A stretch of 64,000 nt of DNA, from assembly GCF_963082655.1 (NCBI RefSeq), contig NC_081553.1, positions 154,102,441-154,166,440 on the forward strand, read 5' to 3'. Position numbers and translations under genes: made by a program. Positions 1 through 11,180 of this stretch are shown here, piece by piece; the first letter of the stretch is position 1, and every line of letters begins with the position of its first letter. Below the pieces are notes generated by a model. That model made no database searches, was not told where the DNA came from, and worked only from the letters and a program-made list of their open reading frames with translations. Source of the stretch: Stomoxys calcitrans. Lineage: Eukaryota > Arthropoda > Insecta > Diptera > Muscidae.

Positions 1-422
1 TGTTTGAAATGATGAAACTGCTGGATATATTTATTTTGCTTGATATGTGTTTTGTATTTTAAATATAAGGGTTGTACATTTGATGTGTGTGTGTGTGTTT
101 AAGGTGTGAGATTACGTTAATGTGTTGTTTATTCACTATTAATAAATAAAGATTCAAGTTAAAATTTACATTTAACACTTTAGAACTTTAACAAGTTCAA
201 TAAAAATTACAACAAAAAATGCAAAGCACGACTTACATGTTTTTTTTTGGTATCACGAATAGAAAAGAACAAGTATTTGCCAGAAGGGCCTATTTATACA
301 AAAAATTGGCTTAAAAATAAACAAAAACAATAAACAAAATGAAGATATGTTGCAAATTGGCTTGGGATATTTCAGCCATTGTACTTCATTGCTGTCAGTT
401 GCACCAGCATTTTGCAACAACA
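1..422 (-). repeat. Probable 3' LTR of BEL-1
   Basis: This stretch lies just downstream, on the minus strand, of the end of the BEL-1 pol remnant. Read on the minus strand it has LTR-like layout: a TG start near 422, a TATA-type box (TATAAATAGG, complement of about 289-298) and an AATAAA signal (complement of 128-133). A purine-rich stretch just upstream on the minus strand (about 450-475) could be the polypurine tract. The other LTR of this element is not visible at its right side, so identity as an LTR rests on layout and on resemblance to the plus-strand LTR near 5.8-6.0 kb. A (TG)n microsatellite sits at 84-98. The left boundary may lie outside the window. Confidence 0.5.
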
Positions 423-447
423 GGGTTACCGTCGAGCAGGGTTGTCC

Positions 448-1146
448 TCAAACGACATCCCCACCCCCGTGAACTGACCCAGAGGGGGAGGCTTCACCTT
501 CACCAGCAGAGTCTTCAACGTCTAGTATGGCCAACTTGGAAACAGGACGGCGGTAGACACACACATCTGTGCGCACTTCGGCTGAACGTGCTACACCATC
601 TTTGTCGCGATGGAGCTCGATGACACGCCCTCTTTTCCATTGGCTTCTTGGAAGATCTGGGTCACAAATAAAAACAAGGCAGCCCACGTCCAACGGTTGT
701 GATGGCAAACACCATTTCGTCCTTCTCGTCAGCTCAGGAAGATATTCATGCAGCCATTGATGCCACATGCCGTTCTTTAAGTTCTGCACCACACGCCACT
801 GCTTTCGAAGACACATCAATCTGGGCTCATATGGTGCCGGAGTTTGGGTTGAATTAGTGCACCCAAGCAGAAAATGATTCGGGGTCAATGGTTCCGGGTC
901 TTCGGGAGTCACTGGTAGATGAGTCAAGGGTCTCGAATTGATGATGTTCTCTGCTTCGATTAGAAACGATTGGAGCGTTTCGAGCTTTGGAGCCTGCTCC
1001 TTCAACATGATGTACAATGCCTTCTTCACGGACTGCACAAGCCGTTCCCATACGCCGCCTTCATTTGGATTCAACGGAGTGTTGAATATCCATTTGATGC
1101 CCAGTGCCGTCAAACCTGAAGAGAGACTATTAGTATCCAAAAACAT
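448..1146 (-). pseudogene. BEL-1 integrase C-terminal part with DUF5641-type tail
   Basis: The 232-residue minus-strand frame begins inside the integrase core, around the third catalytic acidic residue (context GGVWERLVQSVKKAL), and runs through the motif IINSRPLT into a basic C-terminal region of the DUF5641 type (MWHQWLHEYLPEL, then LVFICDPDLPRSQWKRGRV). This is the C-terminus of BEL/Pao polyproteins, which joins retrotransposon cDNA to the host chromosome. It is cut off from the upstream pol frame by a degenerate stretch at 1147-1324, where parts of the integrase core (a DNGTNFVG-like block) can be read only in shifting frames. The copy is therefore non-functional. It ends about 26 bp before the probable LTR. 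Confidence 0.85.
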
Positions 1147-1324
1147 ATCAATACCTTGTAATTCCTTTGCTATGCCAACAAAATTGGTCCCGTTGTCGCT
1201 TCTTATGGATACACATCAGGCAAGCATCGCTGGATAGGTCTGTGGCAATCTCCAGGTGGATGGCACGGGTTGTAAAGCAGGTAAAAAGAGCAACCCACCT
1301 TTTACACTTACTGGGCCAAAATAA

Positions 1325-3316
1325 TCACATCTGGGGTTGACGTGGCTTGGCTCGACGAAGTTTGCAGGCGGAACAGTGGCTCTGGATGCTATTTAATAGT
1401 TGACGCAGTGATGGCACCCAGTACTTTTGACGTATTTCGCTCATAGCAGTGGCAGTGTTGATGTGCAGGAACTTTCTGTGGTAGAATTCCACCAATAACC
1501 TGGTGAACCGATGATTTTTCGGCAAAATTATGGGCTGACTGGCTTCCAGATTCAAAAAGACAGAATTTTGGATTCTCCCAGACGCACGAATTAAGCCATC
1601 TTGGCCAACAAAGGGATTCAGCGACAATAATTGGCTGCTTTGGCTCACTGAGTGTTGTTTTTTCAGGTCCTCAAGTTCGTCTTCGTATTGTTGACGTTGC
1701 ACATGACGGCACAGATAAGACACGGCATTCTCTTCTTCTTCCAGGGACAGATCACACAAGAACAACGCCTCACCTTTGATTTTACGGCTCATGTTTTGCA
1801 CATACCGGAACACCCATGCCATAGCCCGTTCCAGCCTTCTGTAATTGGAAAAATTATCAATATTTGGAATGCACCAACATACCTTCTGAGCCACCAGAAC
1901 TCTGTGCTTGGATCGCAGTTCTGAGCCACTTTCATCCTTTTTCGTTTGATTGTGCACCTCACTCGGCCAATACGATTCCGCCTTCAGCAAAAACGTTGGT
2001 CCATTTTTCCAACGTCCTTCGGGTTCATATGGCTTGAACAGTTTTGAGCGAGTTCCTTCGTCTGCAGTGTTCTCGTTACCAGGGCACCACCTCCATTGTT
2101 CAATGCTGCTGCCGTTCAATATCTCAGCCACACGATTTGCCACATATTGCTTGTATTTTCGGTGATCTGACCGAATCCACTGTATCACCGTAAAAGAATC
2201 TGACCAAAAGAAAACCTTATTAACACAGCACAAATGGTTTTTTAATATGGCCTCTTTCATTCGAACGCCCATTACAGCAGCTTGCAATTCCAGTTTTGGT
2301 ATTGTGTGATACCGTGTCGGGGCACAGCTTGTTTTGCCCATTACAAACATCACTTTAACACCACTGACACTTACCACTCTCCAATATGCCACAACTGCCA
2401 TAGCCTCTTCGCTTGCATCCACAAAGACATGTAGATCAACATTGCTGCTGCTAAAACCACCGGCGTAACATCTTGGAATCTTAAATTCCACCAATCTCGA
2501 TAACTGCTCCAACCAGTACTTCCACTGGCTATAAATTTCTGACGGCAATTGCTCGTCCCAACTTACCCCACATTTCCAGACCTTCTGCATTAGCACCTTT
2601 GACGTCACCATAAAGTCGCACAGGAATCCGTATGGGTCGTATACGGACATATTTAGGCCGAGCATCTCCCTTTTTGTTGGCACCTTTATAAAATTTAATA
2701 TATTTTTGTCCACTTTGGCCAAACGCAAATGAAAACAAAAATCATCTGCCTTTGGTGCCCAATGAATACCGAGTACCCGTTCTATGCTGTCACCAAAAAG
2801 AAAGTTGCCACTGCTCTCGCCATTGCCAGGATTATTACCACATAGTATTGCCACTCGTTCACTGTTGGATATTATGTTGCGAAGATGGAAACCACCGGAT
2901 TTATGGATCCTTACCACTTCGCGAACAACATTAAGGGCTTCATCTTCAGTTTCGAAGCAATCGACATAATCATCCACATAATGACGTTCGATGATACCAT
3001 GGACGGCTCTTGGTGACTTTTCGATGTATTTTGTCGCATTTTTATTCTTGACATATTGGGCAATGGTTGGTGAACAGGTGGCTCCAAAAATAAGCCTTTC
3101 CATAACATAAGTGTCCACAGGCTGATCAGGATTGCCATCTCTCCACAGAAATCTTTGGCTATCTTGGTCTTTCCTGGCAATGGCGATCTGGTGAAACATC
3201 TCTTGTATGTCACCACATACAGCAATGGGGGATTCTCTAAATTTAAAAAGAATTGAAATTAATGAGTTATTAATGTCAGGACCAGGAAGTAAGGCTTTGT
3301 TTAATGAGAAGTTCAT
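1325..3316 (-). pseudogene. BEL-1 reverse transcriptase - RNase H - integrase zinc domain
   Basis: A 663-residue minus-strand frame with BEL/Pao pol domains in order: RT palm with AVCGDIQEMFHQI and the catalytic box HYVDDYVD (about residue 110), then MLGLNMSVYDPYGFL, an RNase H segment (DLHVFVDASEEAMAVVAY; LPKLELQAAVMG; FFWSDSFTVIQWI), and the histidine/cysteine zinc region that precedes integrase (HCSACKLRR near the C-terminus). RT and RNase H copy the element RNA into DNA. The RT fingers upstream lie in another frame (3317-3466 is broken), and the C-terminal stop falls just before the integrase core. The long open frame suggests fairly recent decay, but the element is split into at least four frames. 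Confidence 0.9.
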
Positions 3317-3466
3317 AACCTCGGCCGCCGCATCAAAAACCAGCCGAAATTCCTTTTTTATTTGGATTTATTACACCAAAATGGGGCAAATAAAAGGTCC
3401 GTTCGCGCATTATAGATTTTTCTTCATCCGATAATTTACGGCAATATCCTTTTTTAACATAATTTG

Positions 3467-4468
3467 CTATTTTATCGCAATATTCCATTTTATACTCACT
3501 GCCATCTTACGTTCCACAGAGTACAAACGATTCAAAGCCATGTTGTATGAGTCAGGGATCGGTCTCACATCTTCTCTCCACAACAACGAACATTCATATC
3601 GGCCATTTACTTGCTTTGTGTTTGTTTCCAATATGCCCATTGCTCTCTCATCTTCTTTGGATTTTATAGGTTTCACGGGTATTTTGGTTCCAAGGGTCTC
3701 CACATCAAAATAACCACGCATCATATCGCTCAACTCCTTCAAAACATCATTTTGGTACACACACTTCCTTACGTGCAAAGCCCTCTTTATATTTGTTGGT
3801 TCTTCACCAGGAATTGGTCCATATATAACAGCGCCTAATCTGGTGGTTGACACAATGGGTCCAAATTCGGATAAAAGTGTAGGCGTCTCAATGGGAACTG
3901 TTAGGAAAGAATGGGTTAAGCTTAAAATCATTTTTGGTTGAACATTAGAATAATCCCGCATATTTAAATTGGCGATTTTGTCACTTTTTTGGGATTTCAT
4001 AAAATGAGCTATATGGCAACTCTGTACTGGCAATGACATATCCGATGAAACGTAAACATTGGAAAGTAAGTATTTTCTGTTAAATTGGCCAACTCCACTG
4101 ATGGTCACGCGAATTTTTTCCGTTTTCTGTGTTACGCGGTGAGTATTAAGCCATTGCAGCTCCAAGTGCTCAGGTTTTCCACGGAGTTCAAGTTCTCGTG
4201 CTATTTCCAGATCCAGCATAGAAACGTTGGCGCCGTCGTCAACGAAGGCGTAAGTGCTTATTGTTTTGTGCTGCCCATACAAAGTTATGGGTAAAATCTG
4301 GAAAAGCACATTATCGGGAGAATGAGCTGCATGGCAATTTCGTCTTTCGGTTTGTGGTCGTTGTGCTTCGGACGTGACCGTGCGGTTATTTTGTGTCCCA
4401 GCCGTCGTGGACAAATGAGTTGGCTCGGTCGCTGGCTCCGGTTGTGATTGTGAAAGTGTACTGTGCAA
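3467..4468 (-). pseudogene. BEL-1 aspartic protease region (DUF1758-type)
   Basis: A 333-residue minus-strand frame. It contains ILPITLYG, then AFVDDGANVSMLDLEIARELELRG, the aspartic-protease site; the usual D-S/T-G reads DDGAN here, an uncommon variant. It continues through PKMILSLTHSFLTVP and TRLGAVIYGPIPG, typical of the BEL/Pao retropepsin (DUF1758), and ends with the start of RT (ERAMGILETNTKQVNGRYECSLLW). The protease would cut the gag-pol polyprotein. The first 60-70 residues look like degraded linker. Frame breaks on both sides (gag to protease near 4470-4530; protease to RT near 3320-3466) show a dead copy. The absence of the canonical active-site triplet may itself be a mutation. 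Confidence 0.8.
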
Positions 4469-4522
4469 TAAATTGTTGTGTGGCTTTGGGCAATCATTAA
4501 CGCCACAACGGCGTTTTGTGTG

Positions 4523-5779
4523 TCAAAATTTAACTTGATGTCCACGTTTTAAACAACAAAAGCAAATCTTGAGCCCTTTTATAGTGTTCCATCTTTTGTC
4601 GATGGACATGTTTAAAAATTCTGTACAGTGTTTTATGTTAGTGCACTCACCCTTACATACTGGACATTGGCTGACAGTGACGTTGACGTATTTTCGGTTT
4701 GGTGGCGGTGCAGTAGCAGCAAAATGGCGGCGGTTTGATGCGGCATTGGTCGAAGTTGACGGCAAGGTGTCATGGACGATATTGGCCAGGCGACGCAGTA
4801 CTGATAGCCATTCTGCAAAGTCAACTATGGTGGCTGGTTGTTGTAATTGGAGGCATTTTTCGGCCCACTGCATTTGGCGGCTTGTGGAAAGTTTAGCGAC
4901 CAGTTCGCTCAACAATGAAGGGTTGGAAAGATGGTGATCTCCCTTCACGTTCTTGACAAATGTGGCCATGTTCGAGATTTTGTTGGCGAAGTTTACCAGG
5001 GCTTCCAGGTTGTCATTGGCTAAAGGTGGATTGGCACGAACCTTTTCAATTTGGCTTCTAATCAGCTGTTCCGGACGACCAAAAGTTTCAAGCAGCGTTC
5101 GTATAATGGTGTCGACGTTGGCAGAATTACCTAGCAGCGATTCGACGGTTTCTCTGGCTCGACCCTTGATAGCATCTCTGAGGCGCATAATGTTGTGGAG
5201 GCTGTTATATCCAAATTCGGCTGTGGTACTTTCGTACGCTTCATAAAAGGTTTGCCATTCTTCTGGAAGACCTGAAAATGTGGGAAGAGGATAAATTTTC
5301 TTGTGTGGAACAGATATAAAACTTTGTGGATACGAATTGTGGACAGACATATCCGAATTTATAGACCGTGATGGCGGCGGATATTGTGGCGTTGGCTGAT
5401 AAACTTGCTGTTGTAGAGGCGACAGTTGTGGCGGCTGTTGTAGAAGATTCTGTGGCGGCTGATATTGTGACTGATTTGGTGGTGGCAGTGATGGCTGAGA
5501 TGTTGACAGTATTGATTCTGGCATATTTGATGGCGGCTGTGGCAGCGTCGATGTAGGTAATGCGGACAGCGACGTCGACGTCATTTGATTGGCTAACTGC
5601 GTTTCCACTTGTTTGGCAGTATTAACAAGTTGTGCTTGCATCTTCTTCGTTGATGCAAATTTCTGCACCAAAGGTAAATAGTAGGTACTGTCGATGATGG
5701 TCACTCTAAAGTGGGTGGCGAAGATGGTCACCCCTAAAGTGGGCAACGCAAAAGGGGTTAGATGTGGTATGAACCGCAT
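4523..5779 (-). pseudogene. BEL-1 gag (DUF1759) with zinc knuckles
   Basis: A 418-residue minus-strand frame. Its first third is rich in Pro, Gln and Ser. It then carries the gag core found in BEL/Pao elements (LPTFSGLPEEWQTFYEAYESTT; LHNIMRLRDAIKGRARETVESLL; LLETFGRPEQLI), and it ends in cysteine-rich knuckles (CPVCKGECTNIKHC and CFCCLKRGH). Gag packages element RNA into particles. The first 40 or so residues may not be the true N-terminus, because the frame runs into sequence beside the opposite-strand LTR. The frame ends right after the last knuckle; the protease follows in another frame. Confidence 0.85.
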
Positions 5780-5807
5780 CCATTGAACACTAATTATTAT
5801 TGCAGTC

Positions 5808-6035
5808 TGATCATAGACAGTAAAATTGATAATGTATCTGTAAATTTAGCGTCATTTGTAATAGTATAAAAGCCCTTCAGGCCTTGATTCTTTCCTTTTT
5901 TGCTTGGACAGTTTAACTAAACACGTAAGGTTAACCTTTATAACTTGTTAAATTTTTATAATTTTTTTCCTTTATTTATTAGCGAATAAACATTACACAA
6001 ACATTTAAACAATTAATTGTCTATTTGTCTGCGGT
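5808..6035 (+). repeat. Opposite-strand LTR-like segment (possible solo LTR)
   Basis: On the plus strand this stretch has a TATA-type box (TATAAAAG, 5865-5872), an AATAAA signal (5985-5990) and then a GTGCCG-containing block that could be the start of a primer-binding site. Its layout and short blocks (TTTATTTATTA followed by GAATAAACA) resemble the minus-strand LTR of BEL-1, but the orientation is opposite to both flanking BEL elements. It is best read as an LTR from a related plus-strand element whose body is missing. Both ends are approximate. It sits exactly where the 5' LTR of BEL-1 and the 3' LTR of BEL-2 would be expected, and neither of those is seen. Confidence 0.4.
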
Positions 6036-6082
6036 GCCGACTAGGATTGTATTGATGCCTTTTGATTGATAACTTGTTTGGT

Positions 6083-7077
6083 TTATTCACTGCCGTCAGC
6101 CATAAGCAAAGAAGACAGGTACACACCATAACGTATGAACAAATCCTGATTGATTATATCACATTTTGTAATTTCCGCAATTGGAAAATAATATCTTTGT
6201 TCGATGTTTACCGCCAATATTGGGTTACAAATATTTATTACTGCTAATGAGTCACCTATCCGGTTGGGTACTGGAATAAGGTGAAATAGCTTAAAGTCAT
6301 CAGTTTCTGCCAAGGGTAGCGTTATAGTTAACACTACATGATCATTGGTAAGTCCACCCTTTATTTACATTAACTTGTATATATCTAATAAATCGTCATC
6401 AGAAACGGGCAGCCTTAATGACTTTGGTATGTGAGTCTTAAACTGTTTCATCTCGGCCTGAAGTTGCGTTGGAGTTAGTAAAAGCGGATTGATCTTCCCA
6501 TGATGAACATCAGTTAAAGCATCTAAAATACATCTTTGCATCCTTTAAATTCTGTCAGTGACTACTGAGAGCTGCATCATGTTGAGATTGATGGCTTGAA
6601 GTAGTTTAAGTTGGTCTAATTCGGCACTTAGCGAATTTTCTTCCTTGCTTATTTCGTCAATACTCTTCTAAATTTCTTTAAAACTGTGTTTGTGACAGAA
6701 GTTTGATCTTTAAGGAGGTTCAATAGAAAGGAGTCCGTCTTTCAAGGTTTTTATTGTAGATGACATCTCTTCGGCGTATTCTGTGTCTAAAATACCAAAA
6801 AGTGAGTTCGCAATATTTCCAATTACGTTTAGGCACCAGTTCTTTTTCGTGACTTCTGCAGTATTCTATTTTCTAAAACCAGATCTTCTTTGGTATGTTG
6901 CAGATCTTCTACAGTGTGGAGACAAGACTTATTCATTTTCACCATGCTGCACATGTGTTGTAGTGTGTTGATCCCGTCAGATAAAAACCTTGTATCTGCC
7001 CCGTTACATTGGTAGGTCATAGTATACAACAAGATACCATTGACTTGTCGCAATTTTCGTGGTTCCAATTTCTTCAA
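6083..7077 (-). pseudogene. BEL-2 env-like remnant
   Basis: Two short minus-strand frames (6083-6334 and 6829-7077) flank a broken stretch. The lower one reads FKLFHLIPVPN followed by alternating hydrophobic and cysteine positions; a similar IHRVIPVP block occurs in the env region of BEL-3 in this window. The upper one has TYQCNGADTRFLSDGINTLQHMC and coiled-coil-like Leu/Glu/Lys spacing. Position right after the integrase tail fits a third, env-like region, as in roo-type BEL elements. It has several stops and shifts and cannot make a membrane protein. Homology is judged by eye only. Confidence 0.5.
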
Positions 7078-7759
7078 AGTGAACTCCTATCTTGTTTCCG
7101 AATCTTGTAATATCTATTTGCAGAAATGATGGGAAGAATTAACAATAGTGCTAAAAGAGTCGTGAATAGGTGTTTTCCAGGTAATCTCATTCTTTTCCGT
7201 CGAGGTTCGTTGTTATCAATTTCATCAGCACAATCATAGTCAGATGTAGAGATCTGTTTCTCAATCGGCAACAGTGCAAGTCGATGAATTGGTCGTTTGA
7301 ACACTCCAGTAGCAGTTTTTACTTCAGCAACTCTAACTGTTCCATCATCACCAGAGTGGACACGACAAATTCTCCCCACTTCATTACAGGCAGATTATCG
7401 TCTTTAATAATGACCTTATCTCCAACTTTCACATTGGGAGCCCTTGTTCTCCATTTGAGGCGTTGTTGGTGTTCATTTAAATATTCTGAGGACCATCTTC
7501 TCCAAAAATTTTGTTTTAAGTGGGACTTCAACTTCCAATGGGTTGATGCTGATGTTTTCATTGTTTCCGCACGGCTGTCGACTTGAGATGTCAGTGCTTC
7601 GCCAATCAGGAAATGACCAGGGGTTAATGCTTCGAGGTCATTTGGATCATTCGAAATGGGTTTCAACGGGCGTGAATTCAGTATAGCTTCCATTTCCGCA
7701 ATTACTGTCTCTAATTCTTCGTGGGTTAAAGATTCAGTGGAAACGCTGCGTACCAACAA
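7074..7759 (-). pseudogene. BEL-2 integrase C-terminus and DUF5641-type tail
   Basis: Two overlapping minus-strand frames (7319-7759 and 7074-7379) carry EAILNSRPLKPI, LTPGHFLIGEAL, NFWRRWSSEYLNEHQQRLKWR and VKVGDKVIIKDDNLPVMKW, the standard end of BEL/Pao integrase. The second frame continues with RVHSGDDGTVRVAEVKT and FKRPIHRLALLP, then a hydrophobic stretch (TTLLALLLILPIISA) that would be the signal or membrane segment opening the env region. A frame shift lies near 7320-7380. The element is dead. Confidence 0.85.
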
Positions 7760-7858
7760 ATATTTGGCGGACTTTACGGCGGCTTCCTATAATCCCCCAA
7801 AGTGAGGGGCTCTGGGTGGAATAAAATCCAACCACCAATGAATGACTATGCGGACAGA

Positions 7859-8107
7859 TCAGATGCACAGCCTTTCTTGTAAAACAGCCAAACACTGCGA
7901 TGTAAGCCTTGTGGGTTTGTTACCTCTGACCTTGTGATGAATCCAAAAGGGTCCGGAGTAGTCTACTCCTGAATTGATGAATGGTCGAGCAGGAACTATT
8001 CGGGACTGTGGAAATTTGCTCATGACTTGTTGACACAGTTTTGATTGCACTCTTGGACGCATTTTTGCACAACTGATCGTGCTGTTATCTTTCTTCTGAT
8101 TGGCCAA
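7859..8107 (-). pseudogene. BEL-2 integrase core start
   Basis: An 82-residue minus-strand frame with RVQSKLCQQVMSKFPQSRIVPARPFINSGVDYSGPF. The aspartate in GVDYSGPF is the first catalytic acidic residue of BEL/Pao integrase. The rest of the core, between here and the DUF5641 part, is broken by stops (7760-7858). Upstream bases (8108-8270) hold the degraded zinc region. Confidence 0.75.
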
Positions 8108-8268
8108 AATCGTTTCCTGATTGCATTCAGCAACGCATGAGGTCCACAGTGACTGTCCTCTTCATGCATTTTAATAAAAAGTAATTTGACAATTGGGTCA
8201 TTATAAGGCAGTATTATTGGATGCTTGGCATCTGTCTACAAATATGAGTTTTCCAAGCGACCTCCAAC

Positions 8269-9720
8269 TCAGAAGATTCCATCATTATCCAAATATGGCG
8301 TGAACCCGATCATTATGCTGATCTTATCGACTTCACCATTTTCTTGAAGTTGTTTGACATCGGTGGGAAAGCCTGATCCTTGTAGTTTGCGAACTATAAC
8401 AGTCAAGGCATCATCCAATTCATCCGGGGTAAGTGAGGTTTGGGTCTTAAATATTTCCCAATCCTTGAGTTTTTCCCAAATCTGATGGCATATCAAAGAA
8501 TTCTTTGTAAGGTCATAAATGACCCTTTATGCGGAATTCTGTAAATCAGGTTAATATCTTCAACTGCAGCTGCCGTAACTGTCGGCACCATCTTTTTCTC
8601 AATGTCACTTGTAATGGCCAACCTTGAGTCAACCTTCTGTCGTAATGATGATGCATCCTCATGAAGAAAGAGTAGGCCATGGAACCAGATGTGACATTTC
8701 GGCAAGTTGGCTGCATGTAGCCCACGAGATAGTACATCAGCTGGATTGTCTTTCGACCTTACGTGGCGCTATTGTTCAGGTATGCTTATCGATTGAATAG
8801 CAGATATTTTGTTGGCCACGAAAGTCTTGTAGGACGAAGACTGTCGATCCAAATGTATATTGGGTTCTTCTGCATATTGAGCTCTCCCTTTATCTTGTTT
8901 GCGAGTTGAGCTGCTTTCAAAGCGGCACATAGCTCAAGTCGAGGTAATGGTTGTTGGTTTAAAGGAGCCACCCTTGATTTTGCACACAGCAATTGTACAA
9001 TGACTCGTCCATTCCTCAAAACGGCACGAATATATGCAGCTGCACCGTAGGCATTTTCAGATGCGTCAGCAAATACGTGCAGCTGGGATTTTGTCTGGGA
9101 TGTCGTCTTGAAAGATGTGTCGCGGTACCTTGAACGCGTTTAAACTCTCCAAATCTTGTCTGAAAGTTAGCCAGTCAGAATGAAGAGTTGCAGGTAGTGG
9201 CTCATCCCATGATAGTTCATGCATCCATAATTCCTGAATAAATATCTTTGCCTTGACAATGACAATGTCCGAACTTCGTTCAGTTTCACCTTGATGCAGA
9301 CGTGGTCACTTTGAGGCAACCAAAACAATCCTAGTGTTTTGACAGTATCGTAGTTATTCAAATCATCTACATTTAGACGAATCTAGGCAATCGGAACCTC
9401 AATAAGATTGAGATTAGATCGCTTTGCACGACTGGCCCAGTGTACATGATGTCGTTCAAGGATAATCCAGTTGATGTTTTAGCTGATGCATCGAACACCA
9501 CTCTATGTTTTGTTATAGTTGAGTCGGGTATCAGCACGCAATGATGTGGAATGAAATGAAATACTTCGGGTCCATCACGTTGTCTAGTTCAACTTTCCGC
9601 ATATGGCTCAATTCTTCATATTCGCACATAAAACGTACGTATTGTGTACGTATCTCCGGGTTCTTTTGCAATCGTCTCTCAAGGCTGAAGAATCGATTGT
9701 AGGTTAAATTTTGCGACTAA
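8269..9720 (-). pseudogene. BEL-2 RT/RNase H remnant with the RT catalytic core deleted
   Basis: Short minus-strand frames give RNase H pieces (VAPLNQQPLPRLELCAALKAAQLA; IYIWIDS) and the RT thumb (YDTVKTLGLFWLPQSDHVCIKV). Farther upstream, about 9420-9560, the RT fingers read VVFDASAKTSTGLSLNDIMYTGP. Going from there to the thumb, the sequence skips the palm, so the YxDD box and the FGATCSP-type block are missing. An internal deletion of several hundred bases removed the polymerase active site before or during decay. The copy is non-autonomous by structure, not only by point mutation. Confidence 0.75.
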
Positions 9721-9879
9721 CCCAATGCCTGAGGGTTTTCGCGAAATGGAAGGCATGATGCACGAAATGAGATTCACATTGATCTTCTGCTGGAGATAAT
9801 ACCTTTTTGTTGGATCCGACCTCATCCATTTTCCAAAGTTGTTCAATCGCAGTTTCTAGTGATGTTTCACTATCAAATA

Positions 9880-10195
9880 TTGCACACGTTGGTGCTGTTG
9901 ACTGACTGGCAATGCTGTGTTGTCGGATTTGTCCACCGACGATCCAGCCAAGTGAAGTATTTTGAAGTGTTGGAAGATCATCAGCAAGTCTTATAGTTCC
10001 AGGTTGTGTGAGACTAAAATAAAATTCAGCACCAAGTAGAATATCTATTTTTTCTTGTTTATAGAAACTGGGGTCTGCCAGATGAATGTTCCATGTGGAA
10101 GCGTCAACGTTCTGGTTTGATTGTGATTAGTTTTGATAGTTGGTAAGACGAAGGCTTCCAAGTTTGCAGAGAAACAATGATCTCTTGATATCATT
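9880..10195 (-). pseudogene. BEL-2 protease C-terminal part
   Basis: Minus-strand translation gives RDHCFSANLEAFVLP near 10150-10195, followed by KIDILLGAEFYFSL and LQNTSLGWIVGG, the C-terminal half of the BEL/Pao retropepsin region. The catalytic half (LDSGS) is not adjacent; it lies about 4 kb away at 14165-14190, on the other side of the CR1-like insertion. This pairs the two blocks as one split gene. Confidence 0.75.
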
Positions 10196-10247
10196 TCAAT
10201 ATTTATTCAGTTGTTCACTGACAGTTAAATAGTTCAGTCGTGTTTTA

Positions 10248-11180
10248 ATGGATCTCCCTCCTAATACACTTTGCGCCAAGTGCTTTAAGGCTTTAAGTGC
10301 CAAATCGATAGCCTGCCACGTTTGTAGAGCTAAATATCATTTTTTCTGTGCGGACATTGATGCAAATATTGCTGAACTTTTTATTAAAAACGCGAACTTA
10401 GTTTTCAACTGCAATGATTGTTTGCGTCTCACTTCTAATCTAATTGCTGGCATTTCATCTTTAAAAACTGAAGTAAGAGAACTCAAGCTCTTAATCGACT
10501 CTTCACTGAGAGCAGAAGTGCACGAATTGAAGCAAATAATAGAGAACAACAAGCAAACTGAAAAAAAACAACGGCATCAACATAACTCCAATCTTAATAC
10601 TGCAGCAGTGAGGAGCCGTGATGTTGTTGGTAAGGTTCAAAGTACAAATGCCCCTGTCGCTGCTGCTGTCGAACATTCGTTGAACGTAAACAACAGCCAA
10701 CATGTTGTGCCATACGCGTCATCTGTATCATCGCTTAACACAGTAGATGCTAATGCTGTTGATAATGATGATGCTGTGTTTGAAGCCAACGTCCTACCTA
10801 ATTCTAATTGGGTGCGTGTCCAGAGGCGTAGAAAAAGAAAGGATAAGGTCATTTATGGTGAAAATAATACAACAAATGAATTGGATGTTGTTATTTCTAA
10901 GAAATGGGTGCATATTTCATCTTTTAAGCCATCAGTTACGAGCGAGCATATCACTGACTTTATTCAAAAGAATGCTAACATTGCAAAGTCTAATATGGAG
11001 TGCTATGTGCTTGTGAAAAAAGATGTTGACATCAATAGTTTAAAACGCGTCAACTTTAAGCTTGGTGTTACATCTAATCATTACGATGACGTCATCAACC
11101 CAAAGTTATGGCCTACTGATATTAGAATTCGTCCATTTATAAATTTTCAAAAAATGGCAGTGGAATCGCTTCCCCATTGA
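10248..11180 (+). CDS. ORF1 protein of CR1-like element (PHD-type zinc finger)
   Basis: A 310-residue protein. Residues about 8-62 hold eight cysteine/histidine positions in C4HC3 order (CAKC, CHVC, YHFFC, FNCNDC), as in PHD fingers of CR1-type ORF1 proteins. A short coiled coil follows (about 64-105; LKTEVRELKLLIDSSLRAEV), then a low-complexity linker rich in Asn, Val and Ala, a basic patch (RVQRRRKRKDK, about 193), and a C-terminal domain (about 220-300; WVHISSFKPSVTSEHITDFIQ) whose beta-alpha pattern is like the RRM-like fold of other LINE ORF1 proteins. ORF1 proteins bind element RNA and act as chaperones. The start ATG is the first in the element. Its stop overlaps the possible ORF2 start by four bases. 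Confidence 0.85.
   Translation: MDLPPNTLCAKCFKALSAKSIACHVCRAKYHFFCADIDANIAELFIKNANLVFNCNDCLRLTSNLIAGISSLKTEVRELKLLIDSSLRAEVHELKQIIENNKQTEKKQRHQHNSNLNTAAVRSRDVVGKVQSTNAPVAAAVEHSLNVNNSQHVVPYASSVSSLNTVDANAVDNDDAVFEANVLPNSNWVRVQRRRKRKDKVIYGENNTTNELDVVISKKWVHISSFKPSVTSEHITDFIQKNANIAKSNMECYVLVKKDVDINSLKRVNFKLGVTSNHYDDVINPKLWPTDIRIRPFINFQKMAVESLPH

Noticed and set aside
5368..5556. 62-codon plus-strand frame rich in Val and Ala
   Set aside because: It is antisense to the proline/glutamine-rich part of BEL-1 gag, whose codons give this composition.
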